NCBI RefSeq assembly: GCF_001894765.1
Contig: NZ_BCWV01000007.1
Location: 62,001-126,000 of the forward strand
Direction: 5' to 3'
Length of the DNA: 64,000 nt
From: Rhodococcoides corynebacterioides NBRC 14404
GTDB lineage: Bacteria; Actinomycetota; Actinomycetes; Mycobacteriales; Mycobacteriaceae
Shown: positions 31,860 through 40,068 of the stretch, piece by piece
How positions within the stretch are numbered: position 1 is the stretch's first letter
How the letters are laid out: each line of letters opens with the position of its first letter
Notes under the pieces: generated by a model
Seen by the model: the letters and a program-made list of their open reading frames with translations, nothing else
Database searches by the model: none
What the model was told of the DNA's origin: nothing
Position numbers and translations under genes: made by a program

Positions 31860-32233
31860 GTGCTCGTCGTCCGAATCCCGTGCAGTGGCTGGGTTACTCC
31901 GTCGGCCGCACGCTGCCCCCGGAGCTGCAGGGCTGGGTCCGCAACGATCTGATCGGGGACACCGCCGTGCCGCGCCACCTGATCCGGAGCATGGTGCCGT
32001 TCCTGCCGATCTTTCTGGCGTTCCTGCTCTTCCCCGGCGAGCTGTGGCTGCGCGGAGCGATGATCCTGCTCGCCGTGCTGCTCGCCCTCTTCTACTCCCT
32101 GGCCTACATGGAGCCGAACCGCCGGCGCCGACTGGCCGCGCACGGGTTGTCGCCGGATCTGCAGAATCCGAAGAAGGTCGCCCGTGAGGAACGCGAGCGT
32201 CGCAACTACGAGCGGTGGCGCCCCGGCCGCTGA
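31856..32233 (+). CDS. DUF5313 membrane protein
   Basis: 125 residues from GTG overlapping the MarR stop (GTGA), so it is translationally coupled. Pattern of the DUF5313 family: RRPNPVQWLGYSVGRTLPPE, WVRNDLIGDTAVPRHLIRSM, two TM helices (VPFLPIFLAFLLFP and LRGAMILLAVLLALFYSLAY), then a basic tail. Unknown function; co-expression with the OhrR-type gene is the only clue. Confidence 0.85.
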   Translation: MSARRPNPVQWLGYSVGRTLPPELQGWVRNDLIGDTAVPRHLIRSMVPFLPIFLAFLLFPGELWLRGAMILLAVLLALFYSLAYMEPNRRRRLAAHGLSPDLQNPKKVAREERERRNYERWRPGR

Positions 32234-32254
32234 TCCACCCGGGAGACTGCACCC

Positions 32255-32611
32255 GTGCGCATGCCACGCCCTCGCGACCTCCGCAGTGGAACCGATCCGG
32301 ATCCGCGCTTCACCCTCGCCAACGAGCGCACCTTCCTCGCCTGGATCAGGACCGCTCTCGGCCTGCTCGCCGCCGCGGCGGCCCTGGAGGCCTTCGGTGA
32401 TCGGGTGGTGCCGGGACCGGTCCACGCCGCGCTGGTGGTCGGGCTCGCCGTGCTGTCCGCCGTCGTCGGAGCGACCTCGTTGGTGCGGTGGATGCGCGTG
32501 GAGATCGCGTTGCGACGACGGGAGTCCCTCCCCGTTCCGGCGACGACGGCGGTGCTGGCCCTGGGTCTGACCGTCGCCGTGGTGGTCTTTCTCGTGGGCC
32601 TCGCGGCGTGA
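32255..32611 (+). CDS. DUF202 / YidH-type membrane protein
   Basis: 118 residues from GTG (an ATG six bases later is possible). DUF202 signature: DPRFTLANERTFLAWIRTALGLLAAAAALE, then two more TM helices (HAALVVGLAVLSAVVGATSL and VLALGLTVAVVVFLVGLAA). First of two adjacent DUF202 genes, as in many actinobacteria. Function unknown. Confidence 0.88.
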   Translation: MRMPRPRDLRSGTDPDPRFTLANERTFLAWIRTALGLLAAAAALEAFGDRVVPGPVHAALVVGLAVLSAVVGATSLVRWMRVEIALRRRESLPVPATTAVLALGLTVAVVVFLVGLAA

Positions 32612-32880
32612 CCGGACTGGCCCCGGAACGCACCGTGCTCGCGCGGCGGCGTACCGCGCTCGCCGTGGCGGCGACGTCGTTGATCGTCGCGCGGGCCGTG
32701 CAGTCGCAGTGGACGGTGAGCGGCGCGATGGCGGTCGTCGTGGCCGCGGCGGTGGCCGTCGTCGCCGGGGTCGTCGTGGTCGTCGTCCTCGCCGCACCGA
32801 ACCGCGCCCTGCGGCACGGGGTGCTGGTCGTGGCGTTGCTGGTGCTCGCCGCAGCCGTGGCGGCCGCGTCCCTGCGGTGA
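32608..32880 (+). CDS. DUF202 membrane protein, short partner
   Basis: 90 residues from GTG overlapping the preceding stop. Same domain: LAPERTVLARRRTALAVAAT with the R-T-x-L-A-x-x-R-T motif, then two further TM helices. The tandem arrangement suggests the two products form a membrane complex. Confidence 0.85.
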   Translation: MTGLAPERTVLARRRTALAVAATSLIVARAVQSQWTVSGAMAVVVAAAVAVVAGVVVVVVLAAPNRALRHGVLVVALLVLAAAVAAASLR

Positions 32881-32943
32881 GCGGACCATGGTGCGTACGT
32901 CACTCGGGTGGGGGTACGCAGGACCGGTGAGAAACCGTGTCCC

Positions 32944-33633
32944 ATGTTGACCGCGCTGCTGTACGGACTGGGCACCGCCCTACCGCTCGTCATCGGAGCC
33001 GCGATCGGATTGCGCTGGTCGCTCCCGCAGCGGGCGCTGGCGGCACTGATGGCCTTCGGGGCCGGGACCATGATCGCCGCCGTGTCGTCCGAACTGTTCG
33101 AACCCGCGTTCACGCAGGCGGGCATCGTGGTGTCGGGCCTCGCGCTGATCGCGGGAGCGGGCGTCTACGTCGGGGCCAACCATCTGATCGAGAATCGTCT
33201 GGGCCCGGCTGCGATCGGTCCCGCGCTCATGCTCGGCACGATCCTGGACGGCGTTCCGGAGAACACCGCGCTCGGCGTCTCGCTCACCGCAGGCGGTGGA
33301 CTGGTGCTGCTGGTGGCCGTCGCGGTCGGCAACGTGCCCGAAGCAGTCGGTGGCGCGGCGCTGATGCGGGCCCGGCACGGGTTCTCCGCATCGCGGGCGA
33401 TGGCGCTCTGGTCGCTGACCGCCGCCGTGCTCGTGGTGGTGACGGTGGTGGGACACGCGCTTGCCGACGCGATTCCGGACGTCGGCATCTCCGCGGTGCA
33501 GGCGTTCGCGGGCGGCGCGACCCTGGCCGTGCTGGCCGACTCTCTCATGCCGGAGGCGTACAAGGACGGCGGCTGGTGGGTCGGCCTGTCCACGGCGGCG
33601 GGGTTCCTCGTCGCATTCGCGCTGGGTGGTTGA
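32944..33633 (+). CDS. ZIP-family metal transporter
   Basis: 229 residues from ATG giving MLTALLYGLGTALPLVIGAA. About eight TM helices. The metal-site helices are present as LGTILDGVPENTALGVSLTA and VAVGNVPEAVGGAALM, matching the ZIP signature (x-x-D-G-x-P-E-x), though the usual His of helix IV is absent. GufA-like ZIPs carry zinc or manganese. Single gene with its own start region. Confidence 0.83.
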   Translation: MLTALLYGLGTALPLVIGAAIGLRWSLPQRALAALMAFGAGTMIAAVSSELFEPAFTQAGIVVSGLALIAGAGVYVGANHLIENRLGPAAIGPALMLGTILDGVPENTALGVSLTAGGGLVLLVAVAVGNVPEAVGGAALMRARHGFSASRAMALWSLTAAVLVVVTVVGHALADAIPDVGISAVQAFAGGATLAVLADSLMPEAYKDGGWWVGLSTAAGFLVAFALGG

Positions 33634-33773
33634 GGGCCGACAACTACCTGTGACCGCTCGATACACGAATGTGACCGGCATCACCGAACGGGGGCGTGCG
33701 CTTTCGGCGAGTCGTCTCGACTCATATCCAGAACGCGATGGAGACGCCGTCGCATCGAGAGAAAGGACATCTC

Positions 33774-33944
33774 ATGGGATTCGTCGACAAGGCCAAGAAC
33801 GCTGCAGAAGACGCCATCGGCAAGGCCAAGGAAGTTGTCGGTGACGTCACCGACAACAAGGACCTCGAGGCCGAGGGCAAGAAGGATCAGGGCTCGGCCG
33901 GCGCGAAGAAGATCGGCGAGAACGTGAAGGACGCCTTCAAGTAA
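33774..33944 (+). CDS. CsbD-family stress protein
   Basis: 56 residues from ATG (MGFVDKAKNAAEDAIGKAKE) with AAAGGA upstream. Lys/Glu/Asp-rich, unstructured-looking, with the CsbD core KEVVGDVTDNKDLEAEGKKDQ. CsbD is a general-stress protein of unknown mechanism. A second CsbD gene lies at 45751. Confidence 0.9.
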   Translation: MGFVDKAKNAAEDAIGKAKEVVGDVTDNKDLEAEGKKDQGSAGAKKIGENVKDAFK

Positions 33945-33959
33945 GGTTCCCCGTTCTCC

Positions 33960-33995
33960 GAGAGGCGCCGATCCCGAGTGGGTTCGGCGCCTCTC
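33960..33995. terminator. terminator hairpin after csbD
   Basis: GAGAGGCGCCGA (33960-33971) pairs with TCGGCGCCTCTC (33984-33995), followed by GTGTCTTCT. Confidence 0.8.
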
Positions 33996-34119
33996 GTGTC
34001 TTCTCTACCCGGTACACCGAATTCCGTACCGCGAGGACATGTTTCGTGATCCTCGGGTCGGAGTAACCCCCTCATCATCGCCCCCGGCGGACGCTGGAGG
34101 CTCTGCGAAAGGCACGACC

Positions 34120-34383
34120 ATGACCGATACCGCCCACACCACGCATACCGGACGCAAGCGTGCCGGAGGATTCCTCTCGACGCTGTCCCTGCTGCTCTCG
34201 CTCGTGCTCGTCGTGGCTCTGGTGATCTTCGTTCTCCAGAACTCGAACTCCACGACCATCGACTTTCTCGGGTGGAACCTCGACCTGAGCCAGGGCGTTG
34301 CTCTGCTGGGTGCCGCGGTCGTCGGCGCGGTCATCGCCTTCTTCGTCTCCGGTGCGCTGCGCGTCCGTCGCGCGGTGCGCTGA
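34120..34383 (+). CDS. LapA-domain membrane protein
   Basis: 87 residues from ATG giving MTDTAHTTHTGRKRAGGFLS with GAAAGG upstream. Two TM helices (LSLLLSLVLVVALVIFVLQN and GVALLGAAVVGAVIAFFVSG) separated by NSNSTTIDFLGWNLDLS, the LapA (lipopolysaccharide assembly protein A) pattern. In this Gram-positive setting the role is unknown. Confidence 0.85.
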   Translation: MTDTAHTTHTGRKRAGGFLSTLSLLLSLVLVVALVIFVLQNSNSTTIDFLGWNLDLSQGVALLGAAVVGAVIAFFVSGALRVRRAVR

Positions 34384-34410
34384 CAGTCGTCTCGCACGGT
34401 TCGACAGAAG

Positions 34411-34445
34411 AAGAGCCGCCCACCGAATCGGTGGGCGGCTCTTTT
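34411..34445. terminator. bidirectional terminator between lapA-like and desaturase genes
   Basis: A 15-bp perfect stem (34411-34425 with 34429-34443), three-base loop, T-run on the plus side and AA on the other. It serves two convergent genes. Confidence 0.88.
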
Positions 34446-34458
34446 CGTGTTCCTGGTG

Positions 34459-35871
34459 TCAGTCGTCGCCACGCGGCGGGATGTCCGCCGCGACGCCGCC
34501 ACCGTTGTGCTCGGGGCCGGCGTCCGGATGTCCCGCGGGGACGCGATTGCGGAAGCGGGCTGCTTCGCTCGGCTGAGACGACGAGCCGCCGACGCGCTCA
34601 CCGCGGTAGGGGCCGGGCTTCGGGCGCGGCTTTCCGCCGGGGAACGCCAGCCGAATGATGGTGCGCTGCACAGTGCCCCACTGCTTGGACAGCGGTCCCG
34701 TGTTGTACGGCAGCTGGTACCGCTCGCAGATGTCCTTGATCTTCGGCGCCACTTCCTTGTACCGGGTGCTGGGCATGTCCGGGTAGAGGTGGTGCTCCAC
34801 CTGGTAGCTCAGGTTGCCGGACATCAGGTGGAACAGTGCGGAGCCCTCGATGTTGGCGGCACCCACGAGCTGGCGGACGTACCACCCGCCGCGGGTCTCG
34901 TTCTCCACTTCCTTCTGGCTGAAGGTGTACGCCTGGTCCGGGAAGTGGCCGCAGAAGATGATCCCGTGCGACCACACGTTACGGATGATGTTGGCGACGA
35001 AGTTCGCGGCGAACGTGTTGACGAACGTCTGCTCGATGCCGGCACCGTGTCGATCGAGGACCGACGCCACCCGACGTGCCCCGCGAGCAGAACTCACGTC
35101 ACGCAGCCGCTTGCCGAGCTTGGACTTGCCGCGGCCGGAGACTCGGCCACCGGTGGCCACCTGGGCGGCGCCGTAGGCGACCGCGCTGACCGCGGGCCAG
35201 CCGATGTAGTCCTTGACGATCTGACGACGCATCTTGGTGGCGATACCGCGCAGATCGGTGAGCACGTCCTTGACCGGCTTCTCGCCGCGTCGGATCGCCT
35301 CGATGTCGAGATCGTGGAGCGCGACGCCCCACTCGAAGAACGCCATGAGCAGCAAGTTGTAGAAGGGCTGCGCGAGGTAGACCGGCGTCCACTTCTGGTG
35401 CGGATCGATGCGCATGATCTCGTAACCGAGATCCTTGTCCTTGCCGCGAATGTTGGTGTACGTGTGATGCACGTAGTTGTGCGAGTGCTTCCACGCCTCG
35501 GCAGTGGACGCGGTGTCCCAGTCCCACACCGACGAGTGGATGTCCGGATCGTTCATCCAGTCCCACTGGCCGTGCATGACGTTGTGGCCGATCTCCATGT
35601 TCTCGAGAATCTTCGCGATTCCGAGGCACGCCGTTCCGGCGACCCACGCCGTCTTGGACTTCGACCCGAACAGGATCACGCGGCCGGCCACCGCGAGCTG
35701 CCGCTGCGCCGCGATGACCGTGGTGATGTAGTTGCGGTCGCGCTCGCCGAGGTCGGCGTAGACCTCGTCGTGAATGGCGTCGAATTCCTTGGCCAATGCC
35801 TCGATGGTCTCGTCGCTCAGATGAGCGAGTGGACTGACGATGTCGTTCGTCCGGCTCGTGTCGACGCTCAT
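34459..35871 (-). CDS. desA3: acyl-CoA / fatty acid desaturase, DesA3 type
   Basis: 470 residues from ATG giving MSVDTSRTNDIVSPLAHLSD, preceded by GGAGGAA. Membrane-bound di-iron desaturase with three histidine boxes: GHNVMHGQWDW, KHSHNYVHHTYTN, QVEHHLYPDMP. Length and motif order match mycobacterial DesA3, a stearoyl-CoA delta-9 desaturase that makes oleate for membrane lipids and triacylglycerol. The reductase gene just upstream (52 bp) supplies electrons, as in the tuberculosis pair Rv3229c/Rv3230c. The C-terminal 45 residues are a Gly/Pro-rich tail. Confidence 0.92.
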   Translation of the reverse strand: MSVDTSRTNDIVSPLAHLSDETIEALAKEFDAIHDEVYADLGERDRNYITTVIAAQRQLAVAGRVILFGSKSKTAWVAGTACLGIAKILENMEIGHNVMHGQWDWMNDPDIHSSVWDWDTASTAEAWKHSHNYVHHTYTNIRGKDKDLGYEIMRIDPHQKWTPVYLAQPFYNLLLMAFFEWGVALHDLDIEAIRRGEKPVKDVLTDLRGIATKMRRQIVKDYIGWPAVSAVAYGAAQVATGGRVSGRGKSKLGKRLRDVSSARGARRVASVLDRHGAGIEQTFVNTFAANFVANIIRNVWSHGIIFCGHFPDQAYTFSQKEVENETRGGWYVRQLVGAANIEGSALFHLMSGNLSYQVEHHLYPDMPSTRYKEVAPKIKDICERYQLPYNTGPLSKQWGTVQRTIIRLAFPGGKPRPKPGPYRGERVGGSSSQPSEAARFRNRVPAGHPDAGPEHNGGGVAADIPPRGDD

Positions 35872-35922
35872 GACGATTCCTCCCCTGTAGATACCGCGTG
35901 GCGGTAATGGCAACCGGTCTCG

Positions 35923-37020
35923 TCAGAGATCGATCTCGATGTCTCCCTCGGCAGTGTTGACGCAGATGCGTACTGCCTGCCCCGTAGGTTCGGAGACTTC
36001 CCCGTTCCGCAAGTCCCTCAAACGCCCCTTCTTCAGGGTGCCCGTGCAGGTGTGGCAGATGCCGATGCGGCAGCCGAACTTGAGGTCCAGTCCCGCCTCT
36101 TCGCCGGCCGCGAGAATCGGTGTGCCACCGTCGCATTCGACGTCCTTGTCACTGCGCAGGAAGCGAACCGTGCCGCCCTCGCCCTCCTCGTCACCGCTGC
36201 CGATGACGGGTTGGAAACTCTCGTTGTGGAATTTGTCCGGATCACCGTTCTCTTTCCACCACGCCTTCAGATCGTCCAACAGATCGGCCGGTCCGGAGCA
36301 GAATGCCTGCCGTTCCCGCCAATCCGGGCACAACTCGTCCAGATCGGACGCCTTCATGCGGCCGCGATCCTCGGTGACGCGAATGTCGAGCTGCAGCGTG
36401 GAGTGTTTGCGGTCGAGCCGCTCGAGGGTGTCGGAGAACATGCACTGATCGCGGCTGTGGACGGAATGGATGACCACGACGTCCTTCATCTGATCCAGGT
36501 GGTCGAGCTCGCGCAGCATGCTCATGATCGGCGTGATGCCGCTGCCGGCGCTGATGTAGAGCAACTTGTCCGGTACGGGGTCGGGAAGCGTGAAGACACC
36601 CTCGACCTCGCTCAACCGCACGATGTCACCCGGCTTGATCTTCTCGACGAGGAAGGGCGAGACGGTGCCCTCCGGGACGAGCTTGGGGCTGACGGAGATG
36701 AGGCCGTTGTCGCCGTGCGGATCGGAGGTCAGCGAGTACGCGCGCCAGTGGTAGCGACCGTCGATCAGCACGCCGAGTCGTAGGTACTGACCGGGTTCGT
36801 GGCCGCCCCACTCGTACCCCGGCTTGATGAAGACCGAGACGGCGTCGGTGCCTTCCCGCTCGACGCGGTCGACCTTCCCCCGGAGCTCCCGCGTCGTCCA
36901 CAGCGGATTGATCATCTCGAAGTAGTCGTCCGGCCGCAGCGGGTTCGACAGATGTTTGAACGCCTTGAGCATGGTTCGCCGGAGGACCGAGACCTGGGGG
37001 CGTGCACCGCGTTCAGCCAT
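35923..37020 (-). CDS. ferredoxin reductase partner of the desaturase (Rv3230c type)
   Basis: 365 residues from ATG giving MAERGARPQVSVLRRTMLKA. FAD-binding segment HWRAYSLTSDPH; NAD(P)H-binding LLYISAGSGITPIMSMLREL; C-terminal plant-type 2Fe-2S domain with KFGCRIGICHTCTGTLKKG and a final Cys in VRICVNTAEGDIEIDL. This is the oxidoreductase that, in mycobacteria, passes electrons from NADPH to DesA3. Same strand and tight spacing to the desaturase make an operon. Confidence 0.92.
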   Translation of the reverse strand: MAERGARPQVSVLRRTMLKAFKHLSNPLRPDDYFEMINPLWTTRELRGKVDRVEREGTDAVSVFIKPGYEWGGHEPGQYLRLGVLIDGRYHWRAYSLTSDPHGDNGLISVSPKLVPEGTVSPFLVEKIKPGDIVRLSEVEGVFTLPDPVPDKLLYISAGSGITPIMSMLRELDHLDQMKDVVVIHSVHSRDQCMFSDTLERLDRKHSTLQLDIRVTEDRGRMKASDLDELCPDWRERQAFCSGPADLLDDLKAWWKENGDPDKFHNESFQPVIGSGDEEGEGGTVRFLRSDKDVECDGGTPILAAGEEAGLDLKFGCRIGICHTCTGTLKKGRLRDLRNGEVSEPTGQAVRICVNTAEGDIEIDL

Positions 37021-37208
37021 GGCGCCAACGGTACTGTCACCGCCGGTGACAGGTGTCCGAACACGCAATAGTCGGGCGGGTGCGGAGACGCGGTGCGCAT
37101 GTCCTGCGTTTCAAACCTCCGAAGTCTCTCGAGATCGGCGCTTCCGACCGTGACAGACTCCTCGACGGGCCGGGGGCCGAGCACCGAGCGAAGGGTGAGG
37201 AGGACGAC

Positions 37209-38225
37209 GTGACCATCGTCGACAACGCCGTGTACGTACAGGGTGCGCGCACCGAGCAGCCGGAGAGTCTCGATCGGACCTACGAGTTGCTCCGCAAGTG
37301 CGGCGGCATGGCGTGGATCGGCCTCTACCGGCCGGACAACGACGAGATCGCGTCGGTGGCAGACGAGTTCGGACTGCATCCGCTCGCCGTGGAGGACACG
37401 GTGTCCGCGCATCAGCGGCCGAAGCTCGAACGGTACGGCGACCAGCTCTTCGTGGTGCTGCATCCGGCTCGCTACATCGACGAGACGGAGAAGGTCGAGT
37501 TCGGCGAAGTCCACGTCTTCTGCGGTCCGGACTTCGTCGTGACCATCCGACACGCGGAGTCGCCCAACCTCTCCGTGGTGCGGCGCCGTCTCGAGGACGC
37601 ACCGGCGCTGCTCCAGCAGGGCGCCGAGGCCGTGCTCTACGCGATTCTCGACCAGGTGGTCGACGAATACGAGCCCGTGGTGAAGGGGCTCGAGAACGAC
37701 ATCGACGAGATCGACGACCAGCTCTTCGACGGCGATCCCGACGTCTCCCGACGCATCTACGAACTCTCGCGCGAGGTGATCGAGTTCCAGCGCGCCACCC
37801 ACCCGTTGGTCGCGATGATCGAGGCTCTCGGCCGCGGGTCCGAGAAGTACAACGTGGACCTCGAACTACGGCGCAATCTGCGCGACGTGCTCGACCACGC
37901 CATCCGGATCACCGAGCGCGTCGACTCCTTCCGCGCGACGCTGCAGAACGCGTTGTCCGTGCACACCACCCTCGTCGGTCAGCGGCAGAACGACGAGATG
38001 CGGGCGATGACGCAGGTGAGCCTCGAGCAGAACGAACAGGTCAAGCGCATTTCGTCCTGGGGTGCCATCCTCTTCGCGCCGACACTCATCGCCGGGGTGT
38101 ACGGCATGAACTTCGACCACATGCCCGAGCTGCACTGGCGCTTCGGGTATCCCGCCGCCGTGACGACGATGCTGATCGCGTCCTGCGTCCTCTATCTGGT
38201 GTTCCGTCGCCAGAAGTGGTTGTGA
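37209..38225 (+). CDS. corA: magnesium/cobalt channel CorA
   Basis: 338 residues from GTG with AGGAGG upstream; the open frame extends 52 codons further 5' but without a ribosome site. The cytoplasmic funnel is followed by two C-terminal TM helices, with the selectivity motif GVYGMNFDHMPELHWRFGYP (YGMNF, then MPEL) between them. CorA is a homopentameric Mg2+ channel. Divergent from the desaturase operon with about 190 bp between. Confidence 0.93.
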   Translation: MTIVDNAVYVQGARTEQPESLDRTYELLRKCGGMAWIGLYRPDNDEIASVADEFGLHPLAVEDTVSAHQRPKLERYGDQLFVVLHPARYIDETEKVEFGEVHVFCGPDFVVTIRHAESPNLSVVRRRLEDAPALLQQGAEAVLYAILDQVVDEYEPVVKGLENDIDEIDDQLFDGDPDVSRRIYELSREVIEFQRATHPLVAMIEALGRGSEKYNVDLELRRNLRDVLDHAIRITERVDSFRATLQNALSVHTTLVGQRQNDEMRAMTQVSLEQNEQVKRISSWGAILFAPTLIAGVYGMNFDHMPELHWRFGYPAAVTTMLIASCVLYLVFRRQKWL

Positions 38226-38268
38226 CCGCGCGGGTGTGAACGGGGCCCCGCCCGGGTAGCCGCCCGGG

Positions 38269-38829
38269 ATGAACACCACCGTGTGGATCGTCGTGGCCGT
38301 TGTCGTCGTGCTGTTGTTGGCCGCCGTGGCGGTGGCGCTGTCGAAGAAGAGCAAGCAGAAGCGACTCGAGGAAGCCGAGCGCATCCGCGAGCAGGCGGCC
38401 GAGCGCTCCGCGGAGGTGGAGCAGCGCGAGGCCCTGGCGCAGAAGTCCGAGGCCGACGCTCGCCGCGCCGCCGCCGAGGCCGACGCCAAGGCCGCCGAAG
38501 CCAGGCTCGCCGCGCAGCGCGCACAGGAGCACCGCGGCGAGGCCGCCAGCAGCCGCGACGAGTTGGACAAGGAGTGGGAGCGGGCGAACAAGCTCGATCC
38601 GACCGTGCGTGGTGACGGGCGCGACGGCACCGTGCGTGGCGACGGACACGACGGCACCGTGCGTGGCGACGCACACGACGGCACCGTGCGTGGCGACGCA
38701 CACGACGGCACCGTGCGTGGCGACGCACACGACGGCACCGGTTCGGAGGCTGTCGGTGAGCGGTACGGCCACGATCGCGGTCCGGTCACTCCGCAGTCGC
38801 CGGACACCGGCGGGCGTCACGAGCGTTAG
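38269..38829 (+). CDS. membrane-anchored coiled-coil protein with 9-residue tandem repeats
   Basis: 186 residues from ATG giving MNTTVWIVVAVVVVLLLAAV. One N-terminal TM helix, then a charged coiled coil of about 75 residues (RLEEAERIREQAAERSAEVE...), then five tandem copies of TVRGD(A/G)(H/R)DG, then a polar tail. It resembles small actinobacterial envelope proteins with disordered tails; no family recognised. Convergent with the Vsr gene, whose stop overlaps by four bases. Confidence 0.8.
   Translation: MNTTVWIVVAVVVVLLLAAVAVALSKKSKQKRLEEAERIREQAAERSAEVEQREALAQKSEADARRAAAEADAKAAEARLAAQRAQEHRGEAASSRDELDKEWERANKLDPTVRGDGRDGTVRGDGHDGTVRGDAHDGTVRGDAHDGTVRGDAHDGTGSEAVGERYGHDRGPVTPQSPDTGGRHER
38602..38736. 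repeat. five tandem 27-bp repeats within the coiled-coil protein gene
   Basis: Unit ACCGTGCGTGGCGACGCACA followed by CGACGGC; the last three units are identical and the first two differ by a few bases. Keeps the reading frame, and copy number is likely variable between strains. Confidence 0.9.
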
Positions 38830-39251
38830 TCGCTCGTTCGGTCCGCCCGGACGGTCGTGATGACCTTCTCCGCCGCGACCGCCGGGTCCTCGTGTTCCCA
38901 GATACGCACCACGGTCCACCCGGCATCCGCCAATCGTCCGTCGGTGTCTCGGTCGCGAGCGACGTTGGCCGCCAACTTGTCCGCCCACCACTGGGCGTTG
39001 TTGCGGGGGCGGGTGGCGTGCACCGGACAGCTGTGCCAGAAGCAGCCGTCCACGTACACCGCCACCCGCGCGCGGGTGAAGACGACGTCGGCGCGGCGGC
39101 GCATACCGGGCAGAGGGGCGCAGTCGACGCGATAGCGCAGCCCCGCTGCGTGCAGCAGCCGGCGGAGCGCGAGCTCGGGCTTGGTGTCCCGACGACGCTG
39201 CTTCGACAGCCGCGCACTGGTGGCCGCATCGGTGCCGGGACGCTCGGCCAT
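38826..39251 (-). CDS. vsr: Vsr very-short-patch mismatch endonuclease
   Basis: 141 residues from ATG giving MAERPGTDAATSARLSKQRR. Family motifs: SKQRRRDTKPELALRRLLHA, RYRVDCAPLPGMRRRADVVF (catalytic Asp), RARVAVYVDGCFWHSCPVHA (Zn ligands and active-site residues), WWADKLAANVARDRDT and WTVVRIWEHE. Vsr nicks DNA 5' of T in T:G mismatches made by deamination of 5-methylcytosine. Its gene follows a 5mC methylase and a restriction enzyme in one operon, so it repairs damage caused by that methylase. Confidence 0.93.
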   Translation of the reverse strand: MAERPGTDAATSARLSKQRRRDTKPELALRRLLHAAGLRYRVDCAPLPGMRRRADVVFTRARVAVYVDGCFWHSCPVHATRPRNNAQWWADKLAANVARDRDTDGRLADAGWTVVRIWEHEDPAVAAEKVITTVRADRTSD

Positions 39252-39258
39252 GGCGGCG

Positions 39259-40068
39259 TCAGTCCTCGTCGTCCGGCTCGGACCAGCTGGGCGCGAAGCG
39301 GTTTCGCCGCTCCACCTCGGCATGCACCACGTCGAGGAACTCGTCGAAGTGCAGCAGGGACCGCTCGGGAGGGCGCCCGTTGCGGGGCGGTGCGTCCTCG
39401 ACATCGAAGAACCGGACGTCTCCGCGGTACGGCCCGTCCGGCTCGTACAGCCCGATGAAGACCTTCTCGAACAGGTCGTAGCGCGTGTCCTCGGCCCCGA
39501 GGTCCACCCACGCCCGCTCACTGCTGCCGACCACGGGCCGCTTCCCGCGCCCGCATCGTTTCGCGAGCGTCGTGACATGGTGCGCGAAGGACGACTTGCC
39601 GACGTCGCTGGACTTGGTGGGATCACCGTCCTCGCAGGTGGACCACGGCTCGAACATCACGCCAACGAGCACGCTGTACGGCTGTCGCTGGTGCAGGACC
39701 ATGGCCTCGCCGCGTAATTCGTGGTCGTTGCGGACGATGTTCTTGGTCCACCGGCCCAATCGTCCGGTCGTGGGGCTGTAGTCCTGGAAGCTGTAGGTCT
39801 TGATGGACACGCACAGGATGAGTCCGAGGGTGGGGTCGAGCGCTTTGACGTCGAGCCGCTTGCGGCCCTTGGCCACGTCGACCTGCGCCTCCTGCCCCAC
39901 GCCGTGGGCGTCCGGAGTGATCGCCGGGTAGCGCGGACGGAGACCGTCCGCGACCACCTGCGCGAGGTGGTTGGACAGCCGTTGGGCGTAGTTCTTCTTC
40001 TCCCCGCGATCGGCGGTGGGGGACGGGCGGTCGCCGGAGAAGTCGAGAGCGAACGTGAGCGGGTACAT
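39259..40068 (-). CDS. type II restriction endonuclease (candidate)
   Basis: 269 residues from ATG overlapping the methylase stop (ATGA). It lies between the 5mC methyltransferase and Vsr genes, the normal slot for the cognate nuclease. No family signature I can name. A possible PD-(D/E)xK-like site is RLDVKALDPTLGLILCVSIK (Asp, then S-I-K after a hydrophobic strand). KNYAQRLSNHLAQVVADGLR near the N-terminus and SSFAHHVTTLAKRCGRGKRP further on are likely DNA-contact helices. The call rests mainly on context. Confidence 0.75.
   Translation of the reverse strand: MYPLTFALDFSGDRPSPTADRGEKKNYAQRLSNHLAQVVADGLRPRYPAITPDAHGVGQEAQVDVAKGRKRLDVKALDPTLGLILCVSIKTYSFQDYSPTTGRLGRWTKNIVRNDHELRGEAMVLHQRQPYSVLVGVMFEPWSTCEDGDPTKSSDVGKSSFAHHVTTLAKRCGRGKRPVVGSSERAWVDLGAEDTRYDLFEKVFIGLYEPDGPYRGDVRFFDVEDAPPRNGRPPERSLLHFDEFLDVVHAEVERRNRFAPSWSEPDDED

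Noticed and set aside
30783..32267. 494-codon minus-strand frame extending the thioesterase upstream
   Set aside because: The extra part lies opposite the MarR and DUF5313 genes and is Arg/Pro-rich; conserved protein starts at 31316.
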